Source: Iris pallida (taxonomy: Eukaryota; Streptophyta; Magnoliopsida; Asparagales; Iridaceae). From it: a stretch of 64,000 bases of DNA. Both the position numbers and the translations under genes were made by a program. Of this stretch, positions 12,574-24,975 are shown piece after piece. The notes under the pieces are model-generated. The model was not told the DNA's origin. It saw only the letters and a program-made list of their open reading frames with translations, and did not search any database. Position 1 is the stretch's first letter; each line of letters opens with the position of its first letter. Where the stretch lies: NCBI GenBank assembly GCA_029216955.1, contig JANAVB010005597.1, forward strand, positions 46,985,280-47,049,279, in the 5' to 3' direction.

Positions 12574-12893
12574 GGCTTTTTTGAAAAGCCATAGGTAGAT
12601 ACAAAATCAACAGAAAAACGACATAGAATAACTGTGAGCCTGACATTTTCCAACCAAATGACCACAAGGACGTGCAAGTATGCAAGGCTTACGGAACTAC
12701 ATTCTAGGAGGAGAACGCTATCATATTCCTAAAAAAATAGGCTCCCGATCTCGCAAATTGTGCCACCACGGCTCTCTTGAATTTCAAGTGGAAGCTTGAT
12801 AGCAAAAAGGGTTTGGACATGGAAGGGAAATGAGAGGTGTACACAAAATACAAAAGACTTAAAAATATACAAATGCAAACTAACGTACGCCTA

Positions 12894-13546
12894 GGCCACG
12901 TTTGGCTCACCAACCAAATGGAGGAAAAATGGTTTCCACATAGGCACATACCCAAGAATTCACTTTTCCACATTAAAGATTCACTTTACCTCCCAATTTT
13001 CTTGGACTTTACAAACACCGAAAAAAAAAAAATGCTATTTGACTCCCAAAATATTTGGGTGATGTTATCTCCCATTATGTGGCATATGACATGGTTGCTG
13101 ACATGACAGCTGACATAACAAAATTTAACATTAAAATTAATATTAAATTAATATTATATTAACATGATAATTAACATTAAGATTAACCTTAACATTAAAA
13201 TTAATATTGAAATTAAAATTAAAATTAATACTAACATTAAAATTAATATTAACATTAAAATTAATTAATATTAATATTAACATTAACATTAACATTAATA
13301 TTAAAATTAACATTAATATTAATATTAACATTAATATTAAAAATTTGGGTAATTAATTTTTTGGGTTAAAATTTGTCATGTCAGCTGCCATGTCAGACGC
13401 CGCCTAATAGGAGATGGTATCATCTAAATATTTTGGGAGCCAAATAGCATAATTGAAAAAAACAGATAGAAATAACAATTTCTCAAAGAAAAAAATGACA
13501 AAGAATTGATTTCCTTTCATTTCCATTCCGTGAACCAAACGAGGCC
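12894..13546. mobile_element. Tourist-like MITE, copy B, with nested insertion
   Basis: Termini GGCCACGTTTGGCTCACC and GTGAACCAAACGAGGCC are flanked by a CTA duplication (12891-12893 and 13547-13549). It is the same family as 8783-9287 but lengthened by the insertion at 13033-13449. Confidence 0.82.
13033..13449. mobile_element. Second MITE nested in Tourist copy B
   Basis: Inverted termini TGCTATTTGACTCCCAAAAT and ATTTTGGGAGCCAAATAGCA enclose further paired motifs (GACATGACAGCTGACAT with its partner near 13376-13395). Between them is about 230 bp of irregular repeats of ACATTA, AAATTA and ATATTA (13110-13345). The open frame across that tract is low complexity and not a gene. Confidence 0.75.
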
Positions 13547-13568
13547 CTAATGTGAACTGCCAGCCTTA

Positions 13569-14880
13569 ACTAAACTACTACACATTAACTCAGCATTACC
13601 TCTGAAAGCAGGACAGCCATTGGAAGGCTCCTACTGTCGATAGACAGACACTTCATGAGTTCATGTCCGATTTGTGGAGAGGAAGAAGAATCCTACGACC
13701 ACCTCTATTCCTTCATTTCAATATTGTTTCAGAAATGTGGTTTACTTCTCCCATAGGCTTAAGAGCAGAAGATGAACATGGCATCAAGGAGCCGCTAAAT
13801 TCTTGGCTTATAAACACTGGGGCTAAATATCTCTATCGTATGGGTCGGCAAACGAAAAACAATTTGGACGGCAAAAGTATGAGTATAAATTGACTAAGTA
13901 CAAATAAAATACGTTCAAAAAAAATTCGGTCTAATATTCGAAAAATAAAAATATTGAGATTAGAAAGTTCACATTCTTAAATACGTTGTCAAATTTGATT
14001 AATTAAACATGTTTTCATCCCATTTTTTGTGCCAAAATTTTTATACGGTATACGTTTAAAACTTTATGTACTTAAAATTTACGTACTGATTCGAATATTT
14101 CAAAAGTACACAAGTATTACACGTTTCTGAAAGATACGAAAAAATTCGTGTATAATACGAATTCTATTCGGGTGATTGCTAACAAGGATCTGGAAAGCAC
14201 GACCTGACCTGATTTTCAGAAGGATTAATTTTCAGATTCCAAAGATCCTCAATGCTGCATCCCGTCTCTGCTATTCCAACGGACATGGGGAATTAGAACA
14301 GATGCTCTAGATGTGGTCAGAATGCTGCAAGGAGATGATCACATTATTGCTTGGCAAATGCACCAGCTTGTTCTGGATATCAGATTATCATTAAGGCCTC
14401 GTTCGGCTCGCGGAGCGGAAAGGAAATCAATTCCTGACTCTTTTTTTTCCTTTGAAAAATTACAATTATCATCGATTTTTATTTTCGGATGAAAATGTCA
14501 AAAAAATTGGAAAGAAAAGTGAAATTTTCAATGTGGAAAAGTGATTACTTGCTTGGATGGATGAAATTATTTTTCTTTCAATTGAAAATCAATTTTCTTT
14601 CCTCCTCAATTCCTTTGACACCCAAACATAGGAAAGTAGTGACTTTCCTTTTCCAACCTAATGATTCCGCGAACCAAACGGACAATGAATTCACCACATC
14701 CTTTACCATACCAGACGTAACGGAAACATAAGCTGCAGACATCTTAGCCGAAGAGGCTCTTCGTTTTCAATTGAATGCTAAATTTATTATCCCTCTCCCC
14801 GTATCCAAAATCGGTTAACTTCCGATGCTGAACTTTGTAATTGTTTGAATGATAAATAATGAAACCAAAAAAAAAAACAT
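13569..14880 (+). pseudogene. LINE (non-LTR retrotransposon) 3' relic
   Basis: At about 13629-13740 the plus strand reads RLLLSIDRHFMSSCPICGEE followed by an H-L motif. This resembles the zinc-binding domain after plant LINE reverse transcriptases (C-x2-C...H). At about 14255-14390 it reads IRTDALDVVRMLQGDDHIIA, like the RNase H domain of plant LINE-type retroelements. This resumes after MITE copy C at about 14700-14765 with AADILAEEALR after an in-frame stop. A 3' tail TAAATAATGAAACC with poly-A ends near 14878. Stops and the inserted MITE make it non-functional; the RT core is absent. A 20-bp direct repeat, ATGTGAACTGCCAGCCTT, sits at 13549 and 14941 and may be the target duplication, though 60 bp separate it from the poly-A. 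Confidence 0.65.
14395..14685. mobile_element. Tourist-like MITE, copy C, inside the LINE relic
   Basis: It begins GGCCTCGTTCGGCTCGCGGA, preceded by TAA, and ends near GCGAACCAAACGGAC. The interior shares the TTTGAAAAATTACAATTATC core with the other copies. The right boundary is uncertain by a few bases. It splits the RNase H-like reading of the LINE. Confidence 0.72.
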
Positions 14881-15724
14881 TATTTAACTTCAGGGCTCTC
14901 CCATACAAAGAAATCAGGAATTGCAGGTAAAAACAGCCTAATGTGAACTGCCAGCCTTTATAGTACATAGTAGCAGCAGTGTCATCATTATGTCATAAGT
15001 CGTCATTTACAGCAGAATATTTTTGAAATCAAGCAATGGCCTGGACACGGCACAATTAGCTAGCTTCCCCTCATTTCATTCCTATTCAACATTTAAACAT
15101 AAATCCTGATGGCCAAAACCTGTAACTGACCAGTGACCACCAATTTTGCCTCACAATTCCGTCAGTACATAAGCTTCTTTCATCATAGTTGAATTGGAAG
15201 CCTCATAAACCTAGTAAGATATGTAGCTCGGACTGTTCAAGCATTACAGTTTTCCAGGAAGATAGTTCCACTAGGGGTGACCATTATTCGTTTTTTTGGA
15301 CCGGAAACTCAAGATGTTAACTGGCCCGGCGTTCCCGGCCTGGGTCCGGTTCGGTCAAATCCGGTCAAGGCCGAACCGAGCATGGTCAACGAACCGGACC
15401 GGCTCGGCCCAACCCCCCCTTCCCCGCACGTCGGGACTGGATTCCACTTTCAAACCTGCTAGTCCGGACCAACCCGGACCTGTTTGACCGCGGGACCGGG
15501 CCGGAAAAACCCACTTAACCCATTCGGGCTGGGCCAGTCGAGGCCTGGTCGGATGGTTTTTTTTTTTTTTTTTTCTATTTGACCATTGGATCCGGAAAAG
15601 ACCAACATGTCCTCATTGTGAGAGCTATTTTTGAACGTTCTAAGGATATTTTGGTCATTTTGCTGAAAAATGACCAAAAAATTCTTATAACAACTATATT
15701 TTGAAGGTAAATGTCATATTGCAC

Positions 15725-18700
15725 TTATGGTGTGATCTGGTCCGGTTCACCTGCGGACCGGCCCGAGTCCGCTCAAGCCCGCAACCCCAAAGCCCGGTCC
15801 GGTCCGCCATTGAGCCCGGCCCGCCCAAACCCGTTGCTAAACCGAGCACTGACAGGCCCCTTTATTTTATTTTTTACAGTCAAACGGTCGGCCCGCTATG
15901 GTCCGGCCCGATCAGGCCCGCCCGAGCCCGGACCGGGTGAGCCGGATTTGTGTTTTTTTTTTTTTTTTTTTGAATTTTTTTTGAATTTTGGCCCCCCATT
16001 TACCAAAATATCTCCACTATTTGACTGTTAATGACCGTTTTAACGGATATTTTGGTCATTTTGTCCAAAATGACCAAAAATCCTTTACAACAACTATTTG
16101 GAGGGTAGGGGGTCATTTGGCTTCAAAAAAAATACTATAAATATGTCATGAATTATATTTTTCAAACACGAACAATTCATTCCATCAAAAAAAATTCAAG
16201 ATCACAACAAGGTTTCAAAAAAATTGTCCAAGCAATTCTGGCGATCTACGACTTCCCGATCAAGCAATTCCGGCGATCTACGACTTCCTCTTTCTATTTT
16301 TTTTTTAATAAAATAGTTTTCTTTCCACCATCTCTCATTTTTTTTGAGAAAAAATAATTTTCGATTAATTTATTTTTTGGTATCCTCCATCTTTCTAATT
16401 ATTTTTCTATTTTTATTTGTCTTTTTAAAATGGTCGGACAAGGTTCAAACCAACCTAATGATGCTTTTAAAATTTATAATACTTTTTTGAGCAAAATATT
16501 ATTCCTGATGATTTAGTTGGTTCACCTCCTGAAGTTGCTAGCAATACCCGAAATATTGTAAAGAGAAAGCAAAAAAATCAAAGATTTGAAAATTTTTTGT
16601 TATTTTTAATGAGTAAACCTGATGGCTCACTTGTCTTAGATCAGAAAGGTGAACCAATTTCGTACACGGCACAATGCAAGAAATGTTTCCATATATACAA
16701 ATGGAAGAGGCGAGGTGGCACGGACACAAAGTCAAGACACTACGATACCTGCTACGCACCGAGCTCAATTCCGACGACCCAAACTCAGATAAGTTTTGAA
16801 GGCACCGCGGGTACTTCAATGAGTACGTTTTCATATTCAGCTGCCCGTCATAAAACTGAATTTACTAAATATATTATTGCTGATGAACTTCCATTCACTC
16901 GGGTGAAAGTGAATCTTTATATGATTATGCCACAATTTCTTTAAATCCCTGTTTTAGTAAAATTACTAGAGGCGCTACTGGAAAAGAGCCTAAGAGACTC
17001 TTTAAAGAAATGAGAGTTGCTTTAAAACAAATATTTTTGCATATTAGTAAAATATCTATTACTTCTGATATTTGGACAAGTAAACAAAATTATACTTATA
17101 TTTGTATCACGGCACACTACATAGATTTACAATGGATATTGCAAAAGCGCACCGTCTGTTTAAAAACTTTGAAATTTTCACACACGGGCTCTGCAATTGC
17201 AACTTCTATTTCAAAACACCTGCGTAACTTTAATATTCCCAATAAAATATTATATGTATCTTTTGATAATGCTAGTAAGAATACTTCTGCTATAAATTCA
17301 TTGCAGTTACTCTTTCAGCCTATTTTGGAAGGTAGATTATTGCATGTTGGGTGTGCTTGCCACATTATTAACTTATTGTAAAAAAAAGTCTTGAATTTTT
17401 TAGTACACATTTAGAGACTCTTAGAAATTGTTTATACAGTTGAACACGTCTCCAAGTAGGCAACAAGCTTTTAAAGCCACATGTGCACATTTTAGTATTC
17501 GTTTTAGAAGATTTGTTAAGGATGTACCACATAGATGTAATTCGACATATTTAATGTTGAAATCCGCTAATCCCTTTAATGATGCTATTACATATTTTTG
17601 TAAAATGGATCATAATTTTGAATATCAAGTAATTGAAGATGATTGGGTAGTTGCTTCTTCTATATGTAAATTTTTAGAAACTTTTTACAAAGCTACATGT
17701 ACTCTTTCTGGTGTTTATTATCCTACTTCTTGTTTAGCTTTACGGAAACTTTGTAACAAGTCTTATTTGTTTTCTAAATATAGAAATGTTCAAAATTTTG
17801 ACTATGTTGTAAAGAGAATGGAAGCTAAATTCACTAAATATTGCGATGATGTACCTTATTATATTGTTTGTCTTCCATTTTTGATCCTACGATCAAATTA
17901 GAGGGTGTAGAAATTTTGTTAGATGACTGTGCATAAAATATGGAACTTAATCTTATGGACTTGAAAATAGAACTAAAGGTAGTGTTGAAAATATTAGTAA
18001 TGCTTTATGAAGAAAATGTTGTGTCGACCCGACCAACTCAAACGAGTACTAGTAGTAGCTTAGACTTAGCCGACCATGCCAGTCGTATACTAAAAATGAA
18101 AAAACAAAGACTCTTTCCAACCCACCCAAGCGTTGTCTTTATATTTAAATTTTTATGAAGAAGAAAATGAATCTTCAAATCACTTCACCATTTTAGAATG
18201 ATGGAAAAAAATACGACAAAAGATTTCATGAAGAAGAAAATGAATCTTCAAAATCACTTCACGTATATAGCATGTGATCTACTGATGGTCCCGATGTCCA
18301 CGGTAGCATCAGATTCTTGTTTTAGTGCAATATCAAGGATTTCGAGCGTAAAGAGAAGCCAGTTGAAGCCAGATATCTTGGAAGCTTTTATACGTGTTCA
18401 AGATTGGATTTTAGCAGATAAAAGAATCCAAAACAAGAAAGATGAAGCTGCTGACATCAACGAGCTAGAATTTGAATCACTTACAATGGGTGAAGCTTCT
18501 GGAACCGAGAAGGAGAAGGAAGAAGAATGACTCAAAGGTATGACCAAAAAAAAATTTAAACTTAAAAACAAAACTTAAAAAAAAAACAGAAAAAACAAAA
18601 ATAAAAAAACAGAACAAAAGAAAGAAATAAAACTCGAAAAACACAAAATTACCAGAAAAAACCAAAAAAACGAACAAATAAAACTTAGAACAAAAAAAAC

Positions 18701-19169
18701 TTAAAATATAAAAACTAATTAATCAAATAATAACAAAAAACCCTAAACTTGAAACAAATTTTTTAACACTGCCTATGACAAGCAAAGCTTGCCCGGTCCC
18801 CAGCCCGGATAAAAGAGGAAAAAAAAATAAAACAAAATTAATTAAAAAAACTTAAAAATAATAAAATAACAAAGTAAACCTAAAATTTAAAAGAACATAA
18901 AATTTAAAAAAGAAAACTGAAAATCATTAAAAACAAAACTGAAAAAGAATATAAAAAAATTGATCGAACCTGCCCGCCCGAGCCCGCAACCCAGCGCGCC
19001 CATGAACCGGACCAGCTCGGCCCTACCCAAGCCGGGTCACTGGGCCGGACTGGGCTCATATCCTTCGCTGCTTGCCATCGGTCCGGGCTGGGACCAGACC
19101 AAGCCCGGTTGGGCCCGATTTTTTTTGGACGGTCCTGTCCGGACCGGACCGGACCGGATCACACCTTGA
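15725..19169 (+). mobile_element. Inner hAT element with transposase relic
   Basis: Ends TTATGGTGTGATCTGGTCCG and, as reverse complement, TCAAGGTGTGATCCGGTCCG, are flanked by a perfect 8-bp duplication TATTGCAC (15717-15724 and 19170-19177). Its 5' region (poly-T near 15952-15971, then GGATATTTTGGTCATTTTG) matches the outer element near 15556-15665. Inner and outer therefore belong to one family. It carries the transposase pseudogene at 16430-18530. Confidence 0.88.
16430..18530 (+). pseudogene. hAT transposase (Ac/Tam3-like), broken
   Basis: The protein would be a DNA transposase with an N-terminal BED zinc finger and an RNase H-like core ending in the hATC dimerisation domain. At 16600-16770 CKKCFHIYKW followed by SRHYDTC gives the C-x2-C...H-x-C pattern of a BED finger. 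TSDIWTS (about 17062) and VSFDNASKN (about 17260) correspond to the two catalytic-aspartate blocks. The 3' part, about 18260-18400, reads VPMSTVASDSCFS...RSQLKPD, the hATC signature. The frame is broken by stops or shifts near 16480, 16944, 17381 and 17901, and 17900-18200 looks deleted. ATG 16430 is the first plausible start. It cannot make a working enzyme. Confidence 0.85.
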
Positions 19170-19745
19170 TATTGCACCCAAAATAAATAATAAATAGATC
19201 AAAATTCATGAAAATTATATACAACCTTTCTTTTCCTATGACAAAATATACAAGCTAAATAATTTTGTGAAGATTGAAACAAGAAGTTTCTTGGAGCTGG
19301 ACTTCCAATCATACTAACTTTTATATTATAAAGACGGACGACGTACGTACCGAAGAAGAGAATCAATAAAGACGGACGACGTACAACAACTTCAAAAAAT
19401 ACTTGTACATTTTTTTACAATTCTTTTAAAAATAAAATATCAATTTGCAACTCGTACATTTTATTATATATTTTATGGAAAAAAAAACTTGTACATTAAA
19501 TTATCTTGACAGTAGAAAAAAATGTGTTAACTTTTATTTTCTCAATTTTTTTTTAATTAATGTTGTAGCATATTTCAATCATACTAACTTTTATATGTTT
19601 TTTTAAGTTTTTATAAAGAAAAAACCGGCCCGGCCCGGCCCGGTCCAACAATGAACTGGGCCATGTGTCTGGGCTGGATTCAGGTTTTTTATTTGCGGGC
19701 CGGCCCACTCCTCCATCCGGACTAAGCCCGGCCCAGCTCAACCCT

Positions 19746-21518
19746 AGTTCAACATCAGTCCAGAAGCAATCCCAGAGCTATTCTTGTTAAATCGTCCTTA
19801 CGAACATAAAAAACCATCCATCCATCATACTATGGACGTTTGTGCCAGTTAGAACAATTTCAGGTGTTGTCCAATAATTGCTTACTCTGATCCACAATAT
19901 GAAGGGAAAAAATCCTCCAGCCTGAAATAACAACCAAGGTATCGTCCTAAGATCATGTGAAAGTATGAACATACACTACTATTTGAAATATAATTAAGAA
20001 GCCTTTTTCTGTTAGTATTACAGAGGCGGCCCTTAACAGAGAGGAATGGTAGAAAAAGATTCAAACAGCCAACCCTAAAAATTTGTAAGATTCAAACAAC
20101 CAACCCTAAAATTCTGGGACAAAGGCGTCCTTCTTGTTGTTGTTGTATGAAAAAAAAAACTTTTGATGATGTAATTTTCATAGAAGCTCAACGTTGAACC
20201 TCATCTAACAAGTACGGAATGCAGAAAGAGAACATTCGAAAACTTCTAGAGTCAAATAACTAAAAATATTATCATAGAATTATTATTTCATACTCCTCCG
20301 TGCAGTTTCTAGTATAAAAAATCACCAGTTTCAGATGATCGTCACATACCCATATTAATAAACACCCCGCAAGAATTGCATGGAATCCCGAGTATCTGGT
20401 CATCCTCCTGAACCTTTCGGGACTGACTTGAGTTTTTAGACTGCACGGGCTTTGTATGAAATAAAATTCCTTAAACATGCTATAGCCTGCTTTTACACCA
20501 GCTTCTTATACATCATTCCATGCTATAGCCTGCTTTTACACCAGCTTCTTATACATCATTCCAAAAACGATTTGCGTGTTCTGTCACCTACTGCTAGAGT
20601 TGAGCACAAATGGGAAAGCGAGAGTATAAGTCTATTAAAGAGAAACTATTACCTTGTTAAATAGAGGAACCCTAAACAAGTAGAGATGCACTTCTAAAAT
20701 CAGCATTTCGTTCCAAAGATGATGTTCAATAAATCAAGGCTTGCCTATTTCCATCTTGTGGTAGTTGTTCATTTCCTGAAGCACCCATGACTCACCTGTT
20801 GGCACATGCTTGTTCTTCCTCTGGAGACATGAAATTCTCAATGGAACAGCTGAATACAGGATACAGGTGCAGATATGATGCAAACTGCAAGAAAAAAAAA
20901 CAGAAAGATAATTACAAGTTAACTAGAGAACCTTTGGAGGAGTCTCATCCAAGAGAATATTGTACAGTCGAGAAGTAACAGATTTTAATCTAAGAAACTA
21001 CATTTTTGGCATTACACCACCATCTCACACATCATTCTAAGAAGGAATTTACTTGTTCACATTAGAAAACTCAAGAATAATAAAGTGATTCCACCTTGAG
21101 CAGATGGATCAAAAAACTTGATGTATTAACACTTAATGCCAGCTTCAGGTCCAGTTTATGAAATCAATACCTTCTTCATCTAATGATATTTCTTTTCATG
21201 TGGAAGCATTCATGACACGCATTTGCACAGCACAGCTTACACATCCTCTAGAGACTTGAAGATGGGACTGCAAGAGAACATTACAAAACCGGAAGATAAT
21301 TACTTCATGTTCATTGGCCCTCGCATCAATCTACAGAAGAAATATAAAGCAAGAGCAAAATCCAATACCTTGCTGAATAACTTGTCATCCAAAATGGGAG
21401 TTGTCGAGCACGGCAAGATCAATGTAGTCTCAGCATCGAGAGGCAGGATAGGTTGGTGAGGGCTTCTGTGGGTGAGGCGGCTAGTGCATGGATAGAGATT
21501 GTGCGGGCTAGGTTAGAA
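19746..21518. other. Intergenic DNA with local duplications
   Basis: No convincing gene. A 40-bp tandem duplication (CATGCTATAGCCTGCTTTTA...) spans 20477-20562. A diverged copy of about 150 bp links 20800-20925 (TCCTCTGGAGACATGAAATT) and 21235-21305 (TCCTCTAGAGACTTGAAGAT). The latter hints at an old duplicated transcript or repeat, but no frame is conserved. Confidence 0.45.
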
Positions 21519-21523
21519 GTGAG

Positions 21524-22030
21524 TGTTGAAAATTAATCCATTTCTTCCTTTAAAAATCTGCAAACAAAATAAAATAAAGTAAATGTTACCGGCCACCGGA
21601 GAAGTCGCGCACGTAACACTGCCCTAAGAGTTGATTCGGGTCTATGTGCAGACTTGATCCGAATGCTCCTAGTGGTGAAACCTCCCGCTCTACCAGTATC
21701 TCCTCGTCGCACACAACTCGGAAAGAGTGACCCGAACTTTAGCGTTGCCCAGAAAACAACAAAGAACTTTACGAATATCGATTGCTTTATAATGGAAGAG
21801 AGAGTTCGGGAGAGAGAGAGAGAGAGAGAGAGTGAAATTGTGTTTTTCATTTGAAAGGATACTCTCTTATATAGCATTAAGCATATGCTAAAGATAGTCT
21901 ATGCTTAAAATAGCCTATACTAAAATTAGCCAAAAGAGGCTAAGTCTCCAACGTTACTCGAGCAAAGGAAAATGACACATGTTGAAGACTTGGCTTTTGA
22001 GGACTTGACTTTTGCATGTAACATGCAACA
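21524..22030 (-). repeat. copia LTR (3' LTR in element orientation)
   Basis: On the minus strand it starts TGTTGCATG and ends TTTTCAACA. A GA microsatellite lies at about 21809-21832. Confidence 0.88.
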
Positions 22031-22045
22031 ATCCCCCCCCTCCCC
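22031..22045 (-). other. Polypurine tract next to the copia 3' LTR
   Basis: The minus strand reads a G-rich run ending GGGGGGGGAT directly before the LTR, the position where plus-strand priming starts in LTR elements. The inverted copy has GGGGGGGAT ending at 24594. Confidence 0.8.
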
Positions 22046-22655
22046 CAAAAGTCAAGTTCCTAAAAACATAGAGATGACAAGGGAATAAGAATTGATAAAG
22101 GATTTCTGGGCAAATATATACTATGCATAGATGAGATGGACTACAGCCTTGAATCTCACTTAGTTACTATTGCCATTGTCTGAAGAAGTGCTTGATGGAC
22201 TATGCCTTGAATCGGACTTCTTGAACCAGATTCAGAAAATAGTAATACGCTAGAGGTTCCTGGGTCTATCGGGTGGCGCTTTGATTGGCCATGCGCACTT
22301 TTACACATTCATGAGAGTTGTCTATGATCGCCATGTCCTACAGTCGCGGCTCTCACGACCTCTCATATAGGTAAGTCCTTAAGGGTTGGTGATATGAATC
22401 AACCCTGCATATCATGCTTGGACTTATTAAGAATTTAACCTCACCCTATCCACATCACAGAAGGAACACTGTCACCATAGGGATGGGGTATCAATGTACA
22501 CATGTACAGCCTCATGGGCTTTTATTTTAAAGAGAATTTAATCTCAATGTCAGTGTTCCATAGTAGTCACCTAGTCCAGCTTGTTCCTACCCATTGAACC
22601 GGCTTCTTGGGATCTCCAGTCAGACTCGATTGGGTTGCCACTGCTGGTGACTATA

Positions 22656-23535
22656 CTATGGGCTTAACCCCATCCCCCTCGATGATTCTAGTATCAATGT
22701 CCTAGACAGACCTTTCGTCAAGTGGTCTGCAAGATTCTTTTCTGACTTTATATAGTCAAGAACCACATATTTTTCCAATAGGCTCTTTATGGACTTGAAA
22801 CGCAGCAGCAGGTGCCTGTTCATCTTAGCATTCACAGAATTATGTTTTAGTAGTTCAATAACAGATTTATTATCACAGTTTATGAAAATTGCAGGAACAT
22901 GATAAACAGAAACAGGTATATGCATAATAAGGTTTCTAAACCATTCGGCTTCTGTACAGGTAGTGTCCAAAGCTATCATTTCAGAATCCATTGTACTTCT
23001 AGCTATGATAGTTTGTTTACATGATCCCCAGGATATTGCAGCTCCTACTAGGGTAAAAACATATCCAATTGTCGATTTCACATCATGTGAATCAGTTACT
23101 CAGTTTGCATCTGAATAACCTTCTATGATATCGGAGTGTCTAGTATAATGAAATTTGTAATCTAGAGTGCCTCTAAGATATCTAAATACTCTATCCAATG
23201 CAGTCCAATGTGACTGATTTGGGTTACTGGTATATCTACTAAGTCTCCCAATAACAAATGCAATATCGGGTCTGGTCTTATTTGTTATGTACATAAGGGA
23301 CCCTATCATCTGTGAATATCTATGTTGTTCTATAGGTGATCCTTCATTCTTCTTGAGAACAACATTACTGTCAAAAGGAGTAAGGGTAGGTTTTTTGTCA
23401 AAATACTCAAACTTTCTTAGCATTTTCTCAATTGAATGTGCTAGGGATAGAGTATACCTATCTTTCCTTTTGGACACTTGCATTCCTAGATTTAGGTTTG
23501 CTTCACCTAGGTCTTTCATATCAAACTGGTTAACT
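22656..23535 (-). pseudogene. copia RT C-terminus and RNase H, broken
   Basis: The minus-strand reading runs [18 protein letters not shown], then [21 protein letters not shown] (the end of the copia RT domain). RNase H follows: [37 protein letters not shown] and [16 protein letters not shown]. The RNase H acidic residues in SDAN, MDSEM and CDNKS are visible. A stop (TGA at 23102-23100) replaces the tryptophan normally following SDAN. The RT catalytic YVDD block and everything upstream is absent, because at about 23530 the sequence turns into its own inverted copy. The protein is not functional. Confidence 0.88.
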
Positions 23536-23973
23536 GATTCACATGATGTGAAATCCACAACTGAATATGTTTTTACCCTAGCAGGAGCTGCAATATCCTG
23601 GAGATCATGTAAACAAACTATCATAGCTATAAGTACAATGGATTCTGAAATGATAGCTTTGGACACTACTTGTACAGAAGCCGAATGGCTTAGAAACCTT
23701 ATTATGCATATACTTGTTTCTGTTCATCATGTTCCTGCAATTTTCATAAACTGTGATAATAAATCTGTTATTGAACTACTAAAGCATGATTTTGTGAATG
23801 CTAAGATGAACAGGCACCTGCAGCTGCGCTTCAAGTCCATAAAGAGCCTATTGGAAAAATATGTGGTTCTTGACTATATAAAGTCAGAAAAGAACCTTGC
23901 AGACCACTTGACGAATGGTCTGTCTAGGACATTGATCCTAGAATCATCGAGGGGGATGGGGTTAAGCCCATAG
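23530..23973 (+). pseudogene. Inverted copy of the copia RNase H domain
   Basis: On the plus strand, from a near-palindrome TTCACATGATGTGAA, it reads [52 protein letters not shown] and [14 protein letters not shown] up to a stop at 23971-23973. It pairs with the minus-strand copy at 22656-23095 with some substitutions in each. It is not an independent gene: it is the other arm of the palindrome. Confidence 0.85.
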
Positions 23974-24594
23974 TATAGTCACCAGCAGTGAAAATCCAAC
24001 CGAGTCTGACTGGAGATCCCAAGAAACCAGTTCAATGGGTAGGAACAAGCTGGACTAGGTGACTATTATGGAACACTGACCTTGAGATTAAATTTTCTTT
24101 AAAATAAAAGTCCAGGAGGCTGTACATGTGTACATTGATACCCCATCCCTATGGTGACAATGTTCTTTTTGTGATGTGGATAGGGTGAGGTTAAACTCTT
24201 AATAAGTCCAAGCATGATATGCATGATTGATTACTATCACCAACCCTTAAGGACTTACCTATATGAGAGGTCATGAGGGCCGCGACTATAGGACAGGACA
24301 ATCCTAGACAACTCTCATGAATGTGTAAAAGTGCGCATGATCAATCAAAGCGCCACCTGATAGACCCAAGAACCTCTAGCGTATTATGTATGCTATTTTT
24401 TGAATCTGGTTCAAGAAGTCCGATTCAAGGCATAGTCCATCAAGCACTTCTTCAGACAAGACAATAGTAACTAAGTGAGATTCAAGGCTGTAGTCCCTCA
24501 TCTATGCATAGTATATATTTGCCCAGAAATCTTCTATCAATTCTTATTCCCTTGTCATCTTTATGTTTTTCAGAACTTGACTTTTGGGGGGGAT

Positions 24595-24975
24595 TGTTGC
24601 ATGTTGCAAAAGCCAAGTCTTCAACATGTGTCATTTTCCTTTGCTTGAGTAACGTTGGAGACTTAGCCTCTTTTGGCTAATTTTAGTATAGGCTATTTTA
24701 AACATAGACTATCTTTAGCATATGCTTAATGCTATATAAGAGAGGATCCTTTCAAATGAAAAACACAACTTCACTCTCTCTCTCTCTCCCGAACTCTCTC
24801 TTTCATTATAAAGCAATCGATATTCGTAAAGTTCTTTGTTGTTTTTTGGACAACGTTAAAGTTCGGGTCACTCTTTCTGAGTTGAGTGCGACGAGGAGAT
24901 ACCGGTAAAGCGGGGGTTTCACCACTAGGAGCATTCGGATCAAGTCTGCACATAGACCCGATTCAACTCTTAGTT
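24595..24975 (+). repeat. Truncated inverted copia LTR
   Basis: It starts TGTTGCATGTTGC right after a polypurine tract and matches the outer LTRs on the opposite strand. It stops at CAACTCTTAG, missing about the last 115 bp of a normal LTR, where the outer LTR begins at 24976. Confidence 0.85.

Larger units (their letters stand above)
15272..19745. mobile_element. Outer hAT element hosting a second hAT
   Basis: It starts TAGGGGTGACCATT and ends GCTCAACCCT. It is flanked by AGTTCCAC and AGTTCAAC (15264-15271 and 19746-19753), 7 of 8 bases matching. Subterminal DNA is rich in CCGG, GGCCCG and GGACC in both orientations, as in other plant hAT elements of this type. Without the inner insertion only about 1 kb remains, with no coding sequence, so this was a non-autonomous copy. 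Confidence 0.75.

Noticed and set aside
12127..12685. Several overlapping open frames of 90-143 codons
   Set aside because: They come from GC-rich low-complexity DNA of one short insertion, overlap on both strands and resemble nothing known.
13143..13331. Minus-strand frame of Leu/Ile/Asn repeats
   Set aside because: Translation of ACATTA/AAATTA repeats in a MITE.
23287..23973. A single 228-codon plus-strand gene
   Set aside because: Only the part after about 23530 is copia RNase H. The upstream part is the antisense of the other palindrome arm read through.
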